A stretch of DNA of 64,000 bases from Phycisphaerales bacterium AB-hyl4 (GTDB taxonomy: Bacteria > Planctomycetota > Phycisphaerae > Phycisphaerales > Phycisphaeraceae). Under the pieces are notes generated by a model, which worked only from the letters and a program-made list of their open reading frames with translations, did not search any database and had not been told where the DNA came from. The first letter of the stretch is position 1, and each line of letters starts with the position of its first letter. The stretch spans positions 1 through 64,000 of the forward strand of contig JBGUBD010000009.1 in the NCBI GenBank assembly GCA_041821185.1, given 5' to 3'. This document shows, piece by piece, positions 42,838 to 51,245 of the stretch. Made by a program: the position numbers and the translations under genes.

Positions 42838-44175
42838 ATGAGTAGTTCTGTATTTGGATCAAGAGGTCAACCGACGCCACCGAATCTTGCTCGGCAATTC
42901 ACAGCCAGGCTCCAGTCGCGAAATTTTGATTCGGACCCCGCTGGCAATATGGAGGCGCTGTCGGACGCGTTGCTCAACGACGCTTGTCGCGAGCGCGTTT
43001 CCGACGTTCACCTCATGCCGGCGGGCGACATGATGCGTATCCGCTTCCGCGTTGACGGGGACCTGATCGACGCGGCGCAGGTTTCGCAGGCGATGGGCGA
43101 ACGCGTGATCAATCACTTTCGCGCGATCGGCGACATCGACACCAGTCACCTGTTCCGCCCGGTGGAGAGTCGGCTTACGTACATGCTCGACAATGAAGAG
43201 CTGGACCTTCGCCTGGCGGTGACGCCTTGCATGGGCGGCGAGGCGATGGTCATTCGCGTGCTGCATCCGGAAACCGTGCAGCAGAACATCGACAGCCTCG
43301 GCCTGATCGACAGCGACCTACAGCGTGTCAGCGACTGGCTCGACACCGCGTCGGGCATGCTGCTGGTCTCCGGACCGACCGGCAGCGGCAAGACCACGAC
43401 CGTCTACGCGCTGCTGCACGAGCTCAAGCAGCTTCGCCGAAGTATTTACACGATCGAAGAGCCTGTCGAGTATCAGATCCCCGGCATCTGTCAGATTGAG
43501 GTCGACGTCGACCACGGGTTGGATTTCGCCACCGGCCTGCGATCGCTGTTGCGGATGGATTCGGATTTTCTCATGGTCGGCGAGGTGCGTGACCATCGCA
43601 CGGCCGACGCCGCGCTCGACGCCGCAGTGCGCGGCCGAACGCTGATGAGCACCATCCACAGCCGCGATGTCAGCGGCGTGATCACCACGCTGCGCAACTG
43701 GGACATCCAGAACCACGAGATCGCCGCGGCGGTTACGCTCGTCATCGCCCAGCGACTCGTGCGCAAGCTCTGCCCGGAATGTCGTAAAGAGAAACGCCCG
43801 ACGGAAGAGCAACTGCGCTGGCTGCGATCCGCTGGCGTGGAAAACGTACGCGGTGTGTTTCACAAGGGCGGCTGCGATCATTGTCATGGCCTGGGCCACC
43901 TCGGCCGAACCGGCATTTTTGAAGTCTGGCAGGTTGACGAGGACGATTACGAAGCCGTGCTCGCCGGCAAGGACGAACGCGCGATTCAGCGCGACCTGCT
44001 CGATCGCGGCCATCGCACGATGCTTCGCGATGGGCTGGAAAAAGCGGAGATGGGCATCATCAGCCTTGACGAGCTTCGGCGTGTGCCCGACCTGCTGCCA
44101 CACCGTCGGCCGGGCTCGATGGACATCGCCGCGGAGGCGACCGAACCGGTCGGCTCATCGCAAGCCGACGAGTGA
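42838..44175 (+). CDS. GspE/PilB-family type II secretion/type IV pilus ATPase
   Basis: A 445-aa protein. It has Walker A GPTGSGKTT, the Asp box (IYTIEEPVEYQI), Walker B SDFLMVGEVRD and the His box (TLMSTIHSRD). A zinc-binding segment follows (CPEC...CDHC, about residues 319-350), typical of GspE/PilB assembly ATPases. The N-terminal GspE domain is short, so it is closer to the PilB-like forms of Planctomycetes. GGGAGGA precedes ATG 42838. It could assemble pseudopilins such as the one at 27855. Confidence 0.9.
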   Translation: MSSSVFGSRGQPTPPNLARQFTARLQSRNFDSDPAGNMEALSDALLNDACRERVSDVHLMPAGDMMRIRFRVDGDLIDAAQVSQAMGERVINHFRAIGDIDTSHLFRPVESRLTYMLDNEELDLRLAVTPCMGGEAMVIRVLHPETVQQNIDSLGLIDSDLQRVSDWLDTASGMLLVSGPTGSGKTTTVYALLHELKQLRRSIYTIEEPVEYQIPGICQIEVDVDHGLDFATGLRSLLRMDSDFLMVGEVRDHRTADAALDAAVRGRTLMSTIHSRDVSGVITTLRNWDIQNHEIAAAVTLVIAQRLVRKLCPECRKEKRPTEEQLRWLRSAGVENVRGVFHKGGCDHCHGLGHLGRTGIFEVWQVDEDDYEAVLAGKDERAIQRDLLDRGHRTMLRDGLEKAEMGIISLDELRRVPDLLPHRRPGSMDIAAEATEPVGSSQADE

Positions 44176-44215
44176 GTTGTCACGGATCACTTAAGTGTCA
44201 GTCATCAGTCTGCGA

Positions 44216-45217
44216 TTAGAAATCAGCCTCCGCCACCACCGTGTCGATGATCTGTTTGACATCGACGCCCTCGCCCGCGGCGGCGTAGTTCAGCAGCACG
44301 CGATGACGCAGCACGTGCATCGCCACCGCTTTGACATGAGCGGTGCTCGGCGTGGGCTCGCCTGCCATGGCGGCGGCCGCCTTCGCCGCGTGCACCAGCG
44401 CCTGGCCGGCGCGCGGCCCCGCCCCCCAGCCGACGTACTGTCGCACGGTCGCCGAGGCGTCGGCGTCGCCCGGCCGTGTCGCCCGCGCCAGTGACACCGC
44501 CACGTCGACCACATGCTCGCTGACCGGCATCCGCCAGACCAGCGACGCGTCACGCACCAGTTGCTCGGCCGACATCACCGGCTGAATCGACTCGCTTGCG
44601 ATGCGCGGCGACTCGGCGACGATCCGCTTCTCCGCTGCCTTTGTCGGGTAGTCCATCCACAGGCTGAACAGAAATCGATCGAGCTGCGCTTCAGGCAGCG
44701 GATATGTGCCCTCCTGCTCGATGGGGTTTTGCGTGGCGACCACGACGAACGGCTCGTCGAGCGGGCGCGTCTGACCCGCGGCGGTGACCTGATGCTCCGC
44801 CATCGCCTCCAGCAACGCGGCCTGCGTCCGTGGCGGCGTGCGGTTGATTTCGTCGGCCAGCAGTAGTTGGGCGAACAACGGGCCGGGCATGAAACGTAGC
44901 CGACGCTCGCCCGTGGCCGGGTCTTCCTGAATCAGCTCTGTGCCGATGATGTCCGACGGCATGAGGTCGGGCGTGAACTGGATGCGTTTGAAGGCGAGGT
45001 CGACCGCCGCGGCGAGCGTGCGGACGAGCAGTGTCTTGGCCAGCCCCGGCACGCCGACGACAAGCACGTGGCTTTGGCAAAGCAGTGCGGTGAGCAGCGT
45101 GTCGATGGCTTCGTCCTGGCCGACGATGACGCGTTGGAGCTGTGAGCGCAGCTCGGCCCAGCGTTCGCCGATGCCGTCGAAGGCGGCCAGTTCGTCGCGC
45201 GTGAGGTCGTCGGACAT
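44216..45217 (-). CDS. MoxR-family AAA+ ATPase
   Basis: A 333-aa AAA+ protein. It shows GVPGLAKTLLVRTLA (Walker A), LLLADEINRTPPRTQAALLEAM (Walker B and the following loop), VVATQNPIEQEGTYPLPEAQLDRF and the sensor 2-like Arg region. MoxR ATPases act as chaperones in metal-cofactor or protein-complex maturation, usually next to a VWA-domain gene. None is seen here; the gene is alone between a GspE-type gene and a hydrolase. The start is ATG 45217, 6 nt below an in-frame GTG. Confidence 0.9.
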   Translation of the reverse strand: MSDDLTRDELAAFDGIGERWAELRSQLQRVIVGQDEAIDTLLTALLCQSHVLVVGVPGLAKTLLVRTLAAAVDLAFKRIQFTPDLMPSDIIGTELIQEDPATGERRLRFMPGPLFAQLLLADEINRTPPRTQAALLEAMAEHQVTAAGQTRPLDEPFVVVATQNPIEQEGTYPLPEAQLDRFLFSLWMDYPTKAAEKRIVAESPRIASESIQPVMSAEQLVRDASLVWRMPVSEHVVDVAVSLARATRPGDADASATVRQYVGWGAGPRAGQALVHAAKAAAAMAGEPTPSTAHVKAVAMHVLRHRVLLNYAAAGEGVDVKQIIDTVVAEADF

Positions 45218-45289
45218 GCACACGAGGATACCACGACAAGGCGGCCCGTCCCGCTTCGCGGCTGACCGGCTGTCGCGTATGATGACGGC

Positions 45290-46297
45290 ATGATGCTACT
45301 GCTTACGCTGCGGCGGGTGCTCGTGTCCGGTTGTGCTTTGCTGCTGTGCAGCTCGTTGGCGACGGCGGACACGTACACCGCCCGCGATACGCTCGGGCCC
45401 TTGCACGACGACCGCGCCGCGGCAGCGCGGTTGCTCGAGCGGGTGTATTGGGAGGCGACGTCGTTCGAACTGACCGTGGGGCCGTCCGAGTTGGCGGACG
45501 AGGGTGATGCGGTCGTGCGGTATCCCTCGCCGCTGCCGAGCGGCAATTCGCGGATGGACACGGTGGCGATGCTGTGGTTCAAAGCACGCGACGCGTCGGG
45601 CGAGTTGCTGGACGAGCCGGCGCCGGCGGTGGTGCTGATTCACAGCATGCACGGCCGACTGCTGTTCAGTAAGACGATCGCCCGCGCCTTTTCGCGGCAA
45701 GGTCTGCACGCGTTCATCATGCAGATGCCCGGCTATGGCGAGCGGTCCGAGCCGGGCATGTCGGGCGTGGTGGCTGTGTTTGAGAACGCGAGCCAGGCGG
45801 CGGCCGACGCGCGTCGGGCGCGTGATGCCGTGGCGGTGCTGCCGCAGGTGGCTGACGGTCCGATTGCCTTGCAGGCGACGAGCCTCGGCGGGTTCATCGC
45901 GAGCGTGGCCGCATCGCTTGATGACGCGTTCAACCCGGTGATGCTCGCGCTGACTGGCGGCAATGGCTGGGACGTTCTGCACAAGGGCGACCGCGATGCC
46001 CTCGCCGCCCGCCGCCGACTGGCGGAGTATGGCTACACCGGCGACACGCTGCGCGAACGGCTGGATCTCATGGAACCACTGCACGTGGCTCATCGCCTGG
46101 ACCCCGACCGAACGTGGCTTTACTCCGGCCGACATGACACGGTCATTCCGCCCGCGAACGCCGACGCGCTTGCGGAGGCGATCGGCCTGGACGAATCGCA
46201 TCACCGCCGACTGAACGCCGACCACTACTCCGCCATTTTGCAACTGCCCGTTCTCATTCAGGAGATGGTGCAGTTGGTACGCAATGCCGACCGGTGA
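45290..46297 (+). CDS. Exported alpha/beta-hydrolase-like protein
   Basis: A 335-aa protein with a signal peptide (about residues 1-26, ending ATA). PAPAVVLIHSMHGRLLFSKTIARAFSRQGLHAFIMQMPGYGERSEP is the first beta-strand and oxyanion region of an alpha/beta hydrolase. ALQATSLGGFIA is the nucleophile elbow (TSLGG, Ser). The late HDTVIPPANADALAEA and HHRRLNADHYS supply the acid and His region. The substrate is unknown. It is divergent from the MoxR gene. Confidence 0.78.
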   Translation: MMLLLTLRRVLVSGCALLLCSSLATADTYTARDTLGPLHDDRAAAARLLERVYWEATSFELTVGPSELADEGDAVVRYPSPLPSGNSRMDTVAMLWFKARDASGELLDEPAPAVVLIHSMHGRLLFSKTIARAFSRQGLHAFIMQMPGYGERSEPGMSGVVAVFENASQAAADARRARDAVAVLPQVADGPIALQATSLGGFIASVAASLDDAFNPVMLALTGGNGWDVLHKGDRDALAARRRLAEYGYTGDTLRERLDLMEPLHVAHRLDPDRTWLYSGRHDTVIPPANADALAEAIGLDESHHRRLNADHYSAILQLPVLIQEMVQLVRNADR

Positions 46298-46326
46298 GGC
46301 GGGGGCGCGTCACACGCATTGCGTTT

Positions 46327-46944
46327 TCACTCGCCATCGAGTTGAGCTACGCCGATGACGCCGCAGCCGATGCGCGGGCCTGCGTCGCCGAGCGGCTGGC
46401 TGCCGTCGTCTTCATCGCGGTGGACGATCACGGCCCGGCCGACGATGGGGTTGTGCGTGCCTGCGAGTGAGATGTTTTCCACGATGAGTTCAAACTCGGC
46501 GACGCCGTCGTCGTCAGCTTCGAGGTTGCCGAAGTCGCCGGCGTGCAGGTGGGCTTCTTCGTCGTTGGGGATGCCGTGGGGGTGGCCTTCGGGGTTGTAG
46601 TGTCCGCCGGCGCTGGTGGCGTCGTCTGCGGAGCAGTCGCCGAATTCGTGCACGTGGAAGCCGTGCTTCTGGTTGGGTTCGAGGCCTTCGATGCGGGCGG
46701 TGACGGTGACGCGGCCGCGGTGGTCCTGCTTGAAGCGGACGGTTCCGCTGGCGTCGCCTTCGGACGTGCCGTGCACGACGGCGACGAGTTCGTTGACGCC
46801 GACGAACGGCGGCATGGGTTCGTGGGAGTTGTTGTTGTGGTGGTGGCCGTGATTGTCCGCGGTGGCGACGATCGCCGCGCCGCCGCAGCTGATGAGAATG
46901 GCGGCGGCGGTGATGATGCTGAGCGTGGAGATGGTCTGTGTCAT
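46327..46944 (-). CDS. sodC: Cu-Zn superoxide dismutase
   Basis: A 205-aa extracytoplasmic SodC. The N-terminus ends in LISC, a likely lipobox. The metal and disulphide residues are all present: GFHVHEFGDC, GGHYNPEGHPHG, HLHAGDFGNLEADDDG, GRAVIVHRDEDD and GPRIGCGVIG. It converts superoxide to oxygen and peroxide in the periplasm. The His/Asn-rich stretch (HGHHHNNNSHEP, about residues 32-43) probably binds metal. It is convergent with the hydrolase gene. Confidence 0.95.
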   Translation of the reverse strand: MTQTISTLSIITAAAILISCGGAAIVATADNHGHHHNNNSHEPMPPFVGVNELVAVVHGTSEGDASGTVRFKQDHRGRVTVTARIEGLEPNQKHGFHVHEFGDCSADDATSAGGHYNPEGHPHGIPNDEEAHLHAGDFGNLEADDDGVAEFELIVENISLAGTHNPIVGRAVIVHRDEDDGSQPLGDAGPRIGCGVIGVAQLDGE

Positions 46945-47183
46945 GGTGGGGCGTCCTTTTTTCGGGGTCGTCTCGTATCAGGCAATGAAACAATCTTGCC
47001 TTGTCATGGTTGATCTTCTGTCGCGAGTGGGGGTGGGTCAAGTATCGGTCGCGGTTGATGAGCGTGAGGGAAGCCTCTCGGCCGACTGGATGATGCCTTG
47101 GCGAGCGGGGGTGCATTCGCTAACCTTGGCGATCATTGTCTGTTGAGATGATCGAAAATGAACGCGGCTTATAGGGGCTGACC

Positions 47184-48770
47184 ATGGCGAACGGGCCGGG
47201 CTCGAGCGAAAACTGGGGCACGCGTGCCGGGGTGATCCTGGCGGTGACGGGCAGCGCGGTGGGGCTGGGTAACTTTCTGCGGTTCCCCGGCCTCGCGGCG
47301 GAGTGGGGCGGGGCGTTCATGATCCCCTATGTGCTGGCGTTCCTGCTGCTGGGCTTGCCGGTGGTGTGGGTGGAGTGGTCGGCCGGTCGGTGGGGCGGCC
47401 GACAGGGGTACAACTCGATCATCGGCATCTTTTTCGCGATGAGCAAAAGCCGACTCGCGCCGTACCTGGGCACGATCGGGATGCTGATTCCGGTGATGAT
47501 CTACATGTTCTACGTGTACGTCGCGTCGTGGTGCCTGGGCTACGCGTGGATGTATGCGACCGGGCAGATGCGCGGCGTGGACAATTATGCGACTTTCGCG
47601 CTGGACTACATCGGCTACACGCAGGACAACGGCTGGGTGTTTATGAACCCGTTCGAGTCACCGTTGATTTTCCTGGTGATCACGTTCGTGCTGAACTTTA
47701 TTTTGATCTATCGGGGGGTCACGCGCGGGATTGAGTTGTTCTGTAAATATGCGATGCCCGTGCTCGCGGTGATCGCGTTGATCATGCTCGGGCGGGTGTT
47801 GACGCTCAGCCCGCCGGAGGACGCACCGGAGCGGACCGTGCTCGCCGGGCTGGGGTACATGTGGAACCCGGACTTCGCGGCGCTCGCGAACCCGATGATC
47901 TGGTTGCAGGCGGCGGGGCAGGTGTTCTTCTCGCTGTCGATCGGCTTTGCCATCATCATCACCTACGCCAGCTACATGCGCAAAGATGACGACGTGGCGT
48001 TGTCGGGCCTGACAGCGGCGTCGGGCAACGGGTTTACGGAGGTCGTTCTGGCGGGGTTGACCATCATCCCCGTGGGCTTCATGTTCATGGGCGATGCGAT
48101 CAGCGAACGCTTGGGCAGCTCGTTTCAGCTTGGGTTCATGGCGCTGCCGAATGTGTTTGACCAGATGCCGGGCGGGCAGTTCTTCGGCTTCCTGTTCTTC
48201 TTCCTGTTGTTCCTCGCGGCGGTGACGAGCACGCTGTCGATGCTTCAGCCGCCGATCGCGTTTCTGGAGGAAGGGCTCGGTGTCGGGCGGAAGGCGGCGG
48301 TGACGTTGCTTGGCTTTGTCACCGTGATCGGCTGCGGTTTCGTGGTTTACTTCATGAGCGGCGCGGTCGCGATGGATACGATTGAATTCTGGGCGGTGGA
48401 CATGGCGATTCCGCTGCTGGCGTTGGTGATTCTGTTGATGTACGGCTGGGTGCTGGGTGTTGATAAGGGGTTCGATGAGCTTCGTCGGGGCGCGGAGATT
48501 CCCGTGCCCGGGTTTGTGATGGTGTTGATCAAGTACGTTTCGCCGACGTTCCTGGTCGCCATCTTCGCAGGGCTTGTCTATACCAGCCTGCTGGCGGACC
48601 GGCCGGCGGATGCAGACCCGACGCCCTTCGAGGTGCTGGTGGACAACCCGGTGGCGCAGCTTTCATTCGGGCTGATCCTGGCGGTGTTGGTCTTGTTCGT
48701 CCTGCTGACGGGGCAGGCAGTGGCGCGATGGCGGAAACGTGAGCTTGCACAGACGGAGGTGTCGCCATGA
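47184..48770 (+). CDS. Sodium-dependent amino-acid transporter (NSS family, MetP-like)
   Basis: A 528-aa NSS/SNF transporter with about 12 spans. The first span shows the Na+ site motif TGSAVGLGNFLRFPGLAAEWGGAF. The pore residues around FSLSIGFAIIITYASYM and the TLSMLQPPIAFLEE region fit the family. It imports amino acids with sodium. A 51-aa membrane protein follows, overlapping by 4 nt, and resembles the MetS small subunit of methionine/alanine importers, so a MetPS-type transporter is likely. Confidence 0.92.
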   Translation: MANGPGSSENWGTRAGVILAVTGSAVGLGNFLRFPGLAAEWGGAFMIPYVLAFLLLGLPVVWVEWSAGRWGGRQGYNSIIGIFFAMSKSRLAPYLGTIGMLIPVMIYMFYVYVASWCLGYAWMYATGQMRGVDNYATFALDYIGYTQDNGWVFMNPFESPLIFLVITFVLNFILIYRGVTRGIELFCKYAMPVLAVIALIMLGRVLTLSPPEDAPERTVLAGLGYMWNPDFAALANPMIWLQAAGQVFFSLSIGFAIIITYASYMRKDDDVALSGLTAASGNGFTEVVLAGLTIIPVGFMFMGDAISERLGSSFQLGFMALPNVFDQMPGGQFFGFLFFFLLFLAAVTSTLSMLQPPIAFLEEGLGVGRKAAVTLLGFVTVIGCGFVVYFMSGAVAMDTIEFWAVDMAIPLLALVILLMYGWVLGVDKGFDELRRGAEIPVPGFVMVLIKYVSPTFLVAIFAGLVYTSLLADRPADADPTPFEVLVDNPVAQLSFGLILAVLVLFVLLTGQAVARWRKRELAQTEVSP

Positions 48771-48922
48771 CTGCTGAAGGCTGGATCATGATGCTGGTGT
48801 CGGTCGGCGGGATGTGCGCGTTTCTGGGCTGGTGCGTCTACAAGGTTGTGGCCACGCCCGGCTCGACGGAGCACCTGCATAGTCAGGCGGATATCGATCC
48901 CGGTGACCGTGAGAAAGATTGA
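48767..48922 (+). CDS. MetS-like small subunit of NSS transporter (51 aa)
   Basis: The ATG at 48767 overlaps the transporter stop (ATGA). The 51-aa product has one span (about residues 7-28, WIMMLVSVGGMCAFLGWCVYKV) and a polar C-terminal tail ending in DPGDREKD. Single-span proteins of this size directly downstream of NSS transporters are known as MetS, needed for function of MetP in Corynebacterium. The match is by size, position and composition. It is too short for ordinary gene finders. Confidence 0.72.
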   Translation: MTAEGWIMMLVSVGGMCAFLGWCVYKVVATPGSTEHLHSQADIDPGDREKD

Positions 48923-49236
48923 GGCGGTATTCGCGATGCGGTGCTGCGTTGTCCGCGCGGCGCGATTGAAGGTTGAAACAGGCGCAACTCGGCCTGAAGC
49001 GCTGCGTGCAGCGCGGCGCGGTCTGGCGGGCGATCGGCGCGTGGGGGGCGCGGTGCGTCGAGGCGGTGGATGGTTTCCAGCAGCAATCGTTCGAGGGTGG
49101 GCACGTCGGCGCGGTTCAGCAGCAGGCGAAAGCTTGACGGCAGGTGCTGGTCGGGCGGCGGGGCGTGCCAGCAACTGGGGTTGAGGGCGAGCAGTCGGCG
49201 AAGCAACTGCAGATCGCGATCGTTGGATTCCGGCAT
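48883..49236 (-). CDS. Small hypothetical protein
   Basis: A 117-aa frame, alpha-helical in character (DLQLLRRLLALNPSCWHAPP, VPTLERLLLETIHRLD, LHAALQAELRLF), overlapping the end of the transporter subunit gene by 40 bp on the opposite strand. Base composition and the hydrophobic periodicity look gene-like, but I recognise no family. It could be spurious. Confidence 0.4.
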   Translation of the reverse strand: MPESNDRDLQLLRRLLALNPSCWHAPPPDQHLPSSFRLLLNRADVPTLERLLLETIHRLDAPRPPRADRPPDRAALHAALQAELRLFQPSIAPRGQRSTASRIPPQSFSRSPGSISA

Positions 49237-49305
49237 GGCATGGCCCCCCCGGGTGCTCACAGCCCGACATTTCGGCCAAGATTGGCTGATGTGGGTAAAT
49301 AGGTA

Positions 49306-49333
49306 TTGCTAACAATCATATCACAATTAAAAT
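49306..49333 (+). promoter_or_regulatory. Candidate promoter
   Basis: TTGCTA (49306-49311) and TAAAAT (49328-49333) are 16 bp apart within an AT-rich window (about 49295-49340), unusual in this GC-rich DNA. It lies 47 bp upstream of the small DNA-binding-like gene. Confidence 0.35.
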
Positions 49334-49379
49334 ACGATGACAGGTCTGACGCAAGCATTTTTCCCGTCGGGGGGTCGGT

Positions 49380-49718
49380 ATGGATCGGAAAAAGCCGCTG
49401 AATCTGACGGTGCCCGCTGAACTGGCTGAGCGTTTTGAGCGCGTGTGCAAAGACTTCGGCCACGGCAAGCAGAAGGGCGTCGTGCTCAGTGCGGCCATTC
49501 TGATGTACCTCGGGGCCGACCCGAAGCAGCAGGGCGATGTACTGCGTCAGGTGATCCGCCAGGACATTGCTGAAGGTGTGGACCGCATGACGGAACGTGC
49601 CCGGGCCGTTGAGAAGTCGCGGTCGAAAGGTGACGGCAAGGGCGACGGCTCAGCCGAGCCGAGCGATCGCGCTTCGCGACGAAAGCCGCCGACGAATCGG
49701 AAGAAGCGTGGCAAGTAG
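49380..49718 (+). CDS. Small basic protein, possible DNA-binding
   Basis: A 112-aa protein. The N-terminal 60 residues (KKPLNLTVPAELAERFERVCKDFG...KGVVLSAAILMYLGADPK) resemble ribbon-helix-helix or CopG-like folds. A Lys/Arg/Ser-rich tail follows (SRSKGDGKGD... RKKRGK), apt for nucleic acid binding. The role is unknown. An AT-rich promoter-like window precedes it. Confidence 0.6.
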   Translation: MDRKKPLNLTVPAELAERFERVCKDFGHGKQKGVVLSAAILMYLGADPKQQGDVLRQVIRQDIAEGVDRMTERARAVEKSRSKGDGKGDGSAEPSDRASRRKPPTNRKKRGK

Positions 49719-49784
49719 GGTGCACGTTGATCGAGCGCAGCGACCGCCACGGCCAGGCGTGCGCTCGGCCGGTACACTGTCGGC

Positions 49785-50690
49785 GTGAGCAAGCAGCGGT
49801 CCGAGCAATCCGCGAATCGCCAGCCACGTTGGAACGTGGACGTTGCCGACCGGCTCGCGGCGCAATGTTTTTTCATCCAGCGATTGGAGCGGCGGACGGG
49901 CACGTCATTTCACCGTCAGCCAGGCATTGAGATACACCTTACCGACGAGGGTCGCGGTCGGCTGCATGTCGCCGGCCAGGCGATCGATCACGCGGCCCGG
50001 CATGTGATGATCTTCCCCGGCGAGGCGGCGCACGAACTGCACGCCGACCCGGAAACGGCGTATCGACGTACTGTGATCTGCTTCGACCATACGCGCCTCG
50101 CATCGGTCGGACGAGAGGCGGGCGTGCCGCTGCTGGATGTGCGGTGGCTCGACACGCAGCCGGTGCATCACCTTCGCCTGGGGCTGTCGGCGTACACGGA
50201 ACTGGCCTCGCTTTGTGAGCAGATGGACAACGAAGCGCTGCTCACGCGAACCGGCTGGCAGGCGATGGGGCTGGCGCTGTTGACGCAGATCATGGCCCGG
50301 CTGCAACGATGGGCGGCGGCGCAGGCGACGCTGGGCGTTCATGTCGGCCCGGAAGATGGGTCCGATCTTGTGCAGCTTGGCTGCGCTTATGTTCAGGAAC
50401 ATCTCGACGAAGACCTTTCGCTCGAACGCGTGGCGGGCGTGCTTGGTGTCAGCTCGGCGCACCTGACACGATCGTTTCGGCTGCATGTGGGCGTGCCGTT
50501 TCATCAGTATGTGCTTGCGCAGCGCGTGCGCGAGGCGTGCCGGTTGATGTACGAACGGCCGAACGTATCGTTGACGCGCATCGCGATGCAACTGGGCTTT
50601 GGCAGTTCGTCGAGCTTCAGCCGAACGTTTCGGCGGATCACCGGCCAGAGCCCCACGGCGTATCGGCAGCAGGGGCGTCGAGGGGTTTGA
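49785..50690 (+). CDS. AraC family transcriptional regulator
   Basis: A 301-aa regulator. The N-terminal cupin-like sensing region (about residues 30-150, IHLTDEGRGRLHV...HVMIFPGEAAHELH) precedes two helix-turn-helix motifs of AraC/XylS type: LSLERVAGVLGVSSAHLTRSF and LTRIAMQLGFGSSSSFSRTFRRITGQSPTAYR. It starts with GTG at 49785. The nearest target is not evident; the Rieske gene follows 170 bp downstream. Confidence 0.92.
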   Translation: MSKQRSEQSANRQPRWNVDVADRLAAQCFFIQRLERRTGTSFHRQPGIEIHLTDEGRGRLHVAGQAIDHAARHVMIFPGEAAHELHADPETAYRRTVICFDHTRLASVGREAGVPLLDVRWLDTQPVHHLRLGLSAYTELASLCEQMDNEALLTRTGWQAMGLALLTQIMARLQRWAAAQATLGVHVGPEDGSDLVQLGCAYVQEHLDEDLSLERVAGVLGVSSAHLTRSFRLHVGVPFHQYVLAQRVREACRLMYERPNVSLTRIAMQLGFGSSSSFSRTFRRITGQSPTAYRQQGRRGV

Positions 50691-50860
50691 GTGGCTTGCC
50701 TGAGGTCAAAATTCGTCAAGTCGGATCGTCACGATTCGGCAAGCAGATATGGCGCGCCCGCTTAGCATGGTTCGGGTGTGGACAATGCATCACCTTGCCA
50801 GGAGACATTGACGATGCTGATTGACGTTGACGTGCATCATACGACGCCTTCGAAAGAGCA

Positions 50861-51196
50861 GTGGCGAAGGTGGACGAACTGCAGCCGGGGCAGTCGAAGG
50901 TGGTTGATGTGGCGGGGAAGTCGGTGGGGGTGTTTCACGAAGGTGGGACGTATCACGCGGTGCTGAACTTTTGTCCGCATGCCGGTGCGCCGATCTGCCT
51001 CGGTCGCGTGCGCGGTGCGGTGGTGGTGGATGACGAGGGGCGAACGGGCTACGACCACGAACGGCGGGTGTTGCGGTGTCCGTGGCATCACTGGGAGTTT
51101 GATCTGGCGACGGGCAAGCCGTTGACTGCGATTCGAGAAAAGTTGAAGACGTACCCGGTGCGCGTGGAAGGTGATGAGATTCAGGTTGATATCTGA
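50861..51196 (+). CDS. Rieske [2Fe-2S] ferredoxin-like protein
   Basis: A 111-aa single Rieske domain. The two cluster motifs are NFCPHAGAPIC (Cys-x-His, with the disulphide-like Cys of some Rieske proteins) and LRCPWHHWEFD (Cys-x2-His). The length and the surrounding sequence (PICLGRVRGAVVVDDE) match soluble ferredoxins feeding an oxygenase. The only in-frame start is GTG 50861, since two TGA codons lie just upstream in frame. No oxygenase gene stands beside it. Confidence 0.88.
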   Translation: MAKVDELQPGQSKVVDVAGKSVGVFHEGGTYHAVLNFCPHAGAPICLGRVRGAVVVDDEGRTGYDHERRVLRCPWHHWEFDLATGKPLTAIREKLKTYPVRVEGDEIQVDI

Positions 51197-51223
51197 TTGT
51201 GTTGGTTCGTCGATTTTCACGGG

Positions 51224-51245
51224 CCCGCGTGGGCGCGGGGGCTAA
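51224..51245. repeat. Family B hairpin with GGCTAA tail (copy 1)
   Basis: CCCGCG-TGGG-CGCGGG is followed by GGCTAA. The hyuB stop codon (minus strand, 51242-51244) lies in this tail. Copies with the same core and tail lie at 57486-57508 (reverse orientation) and 62502-62522. Confidence 0.6.
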
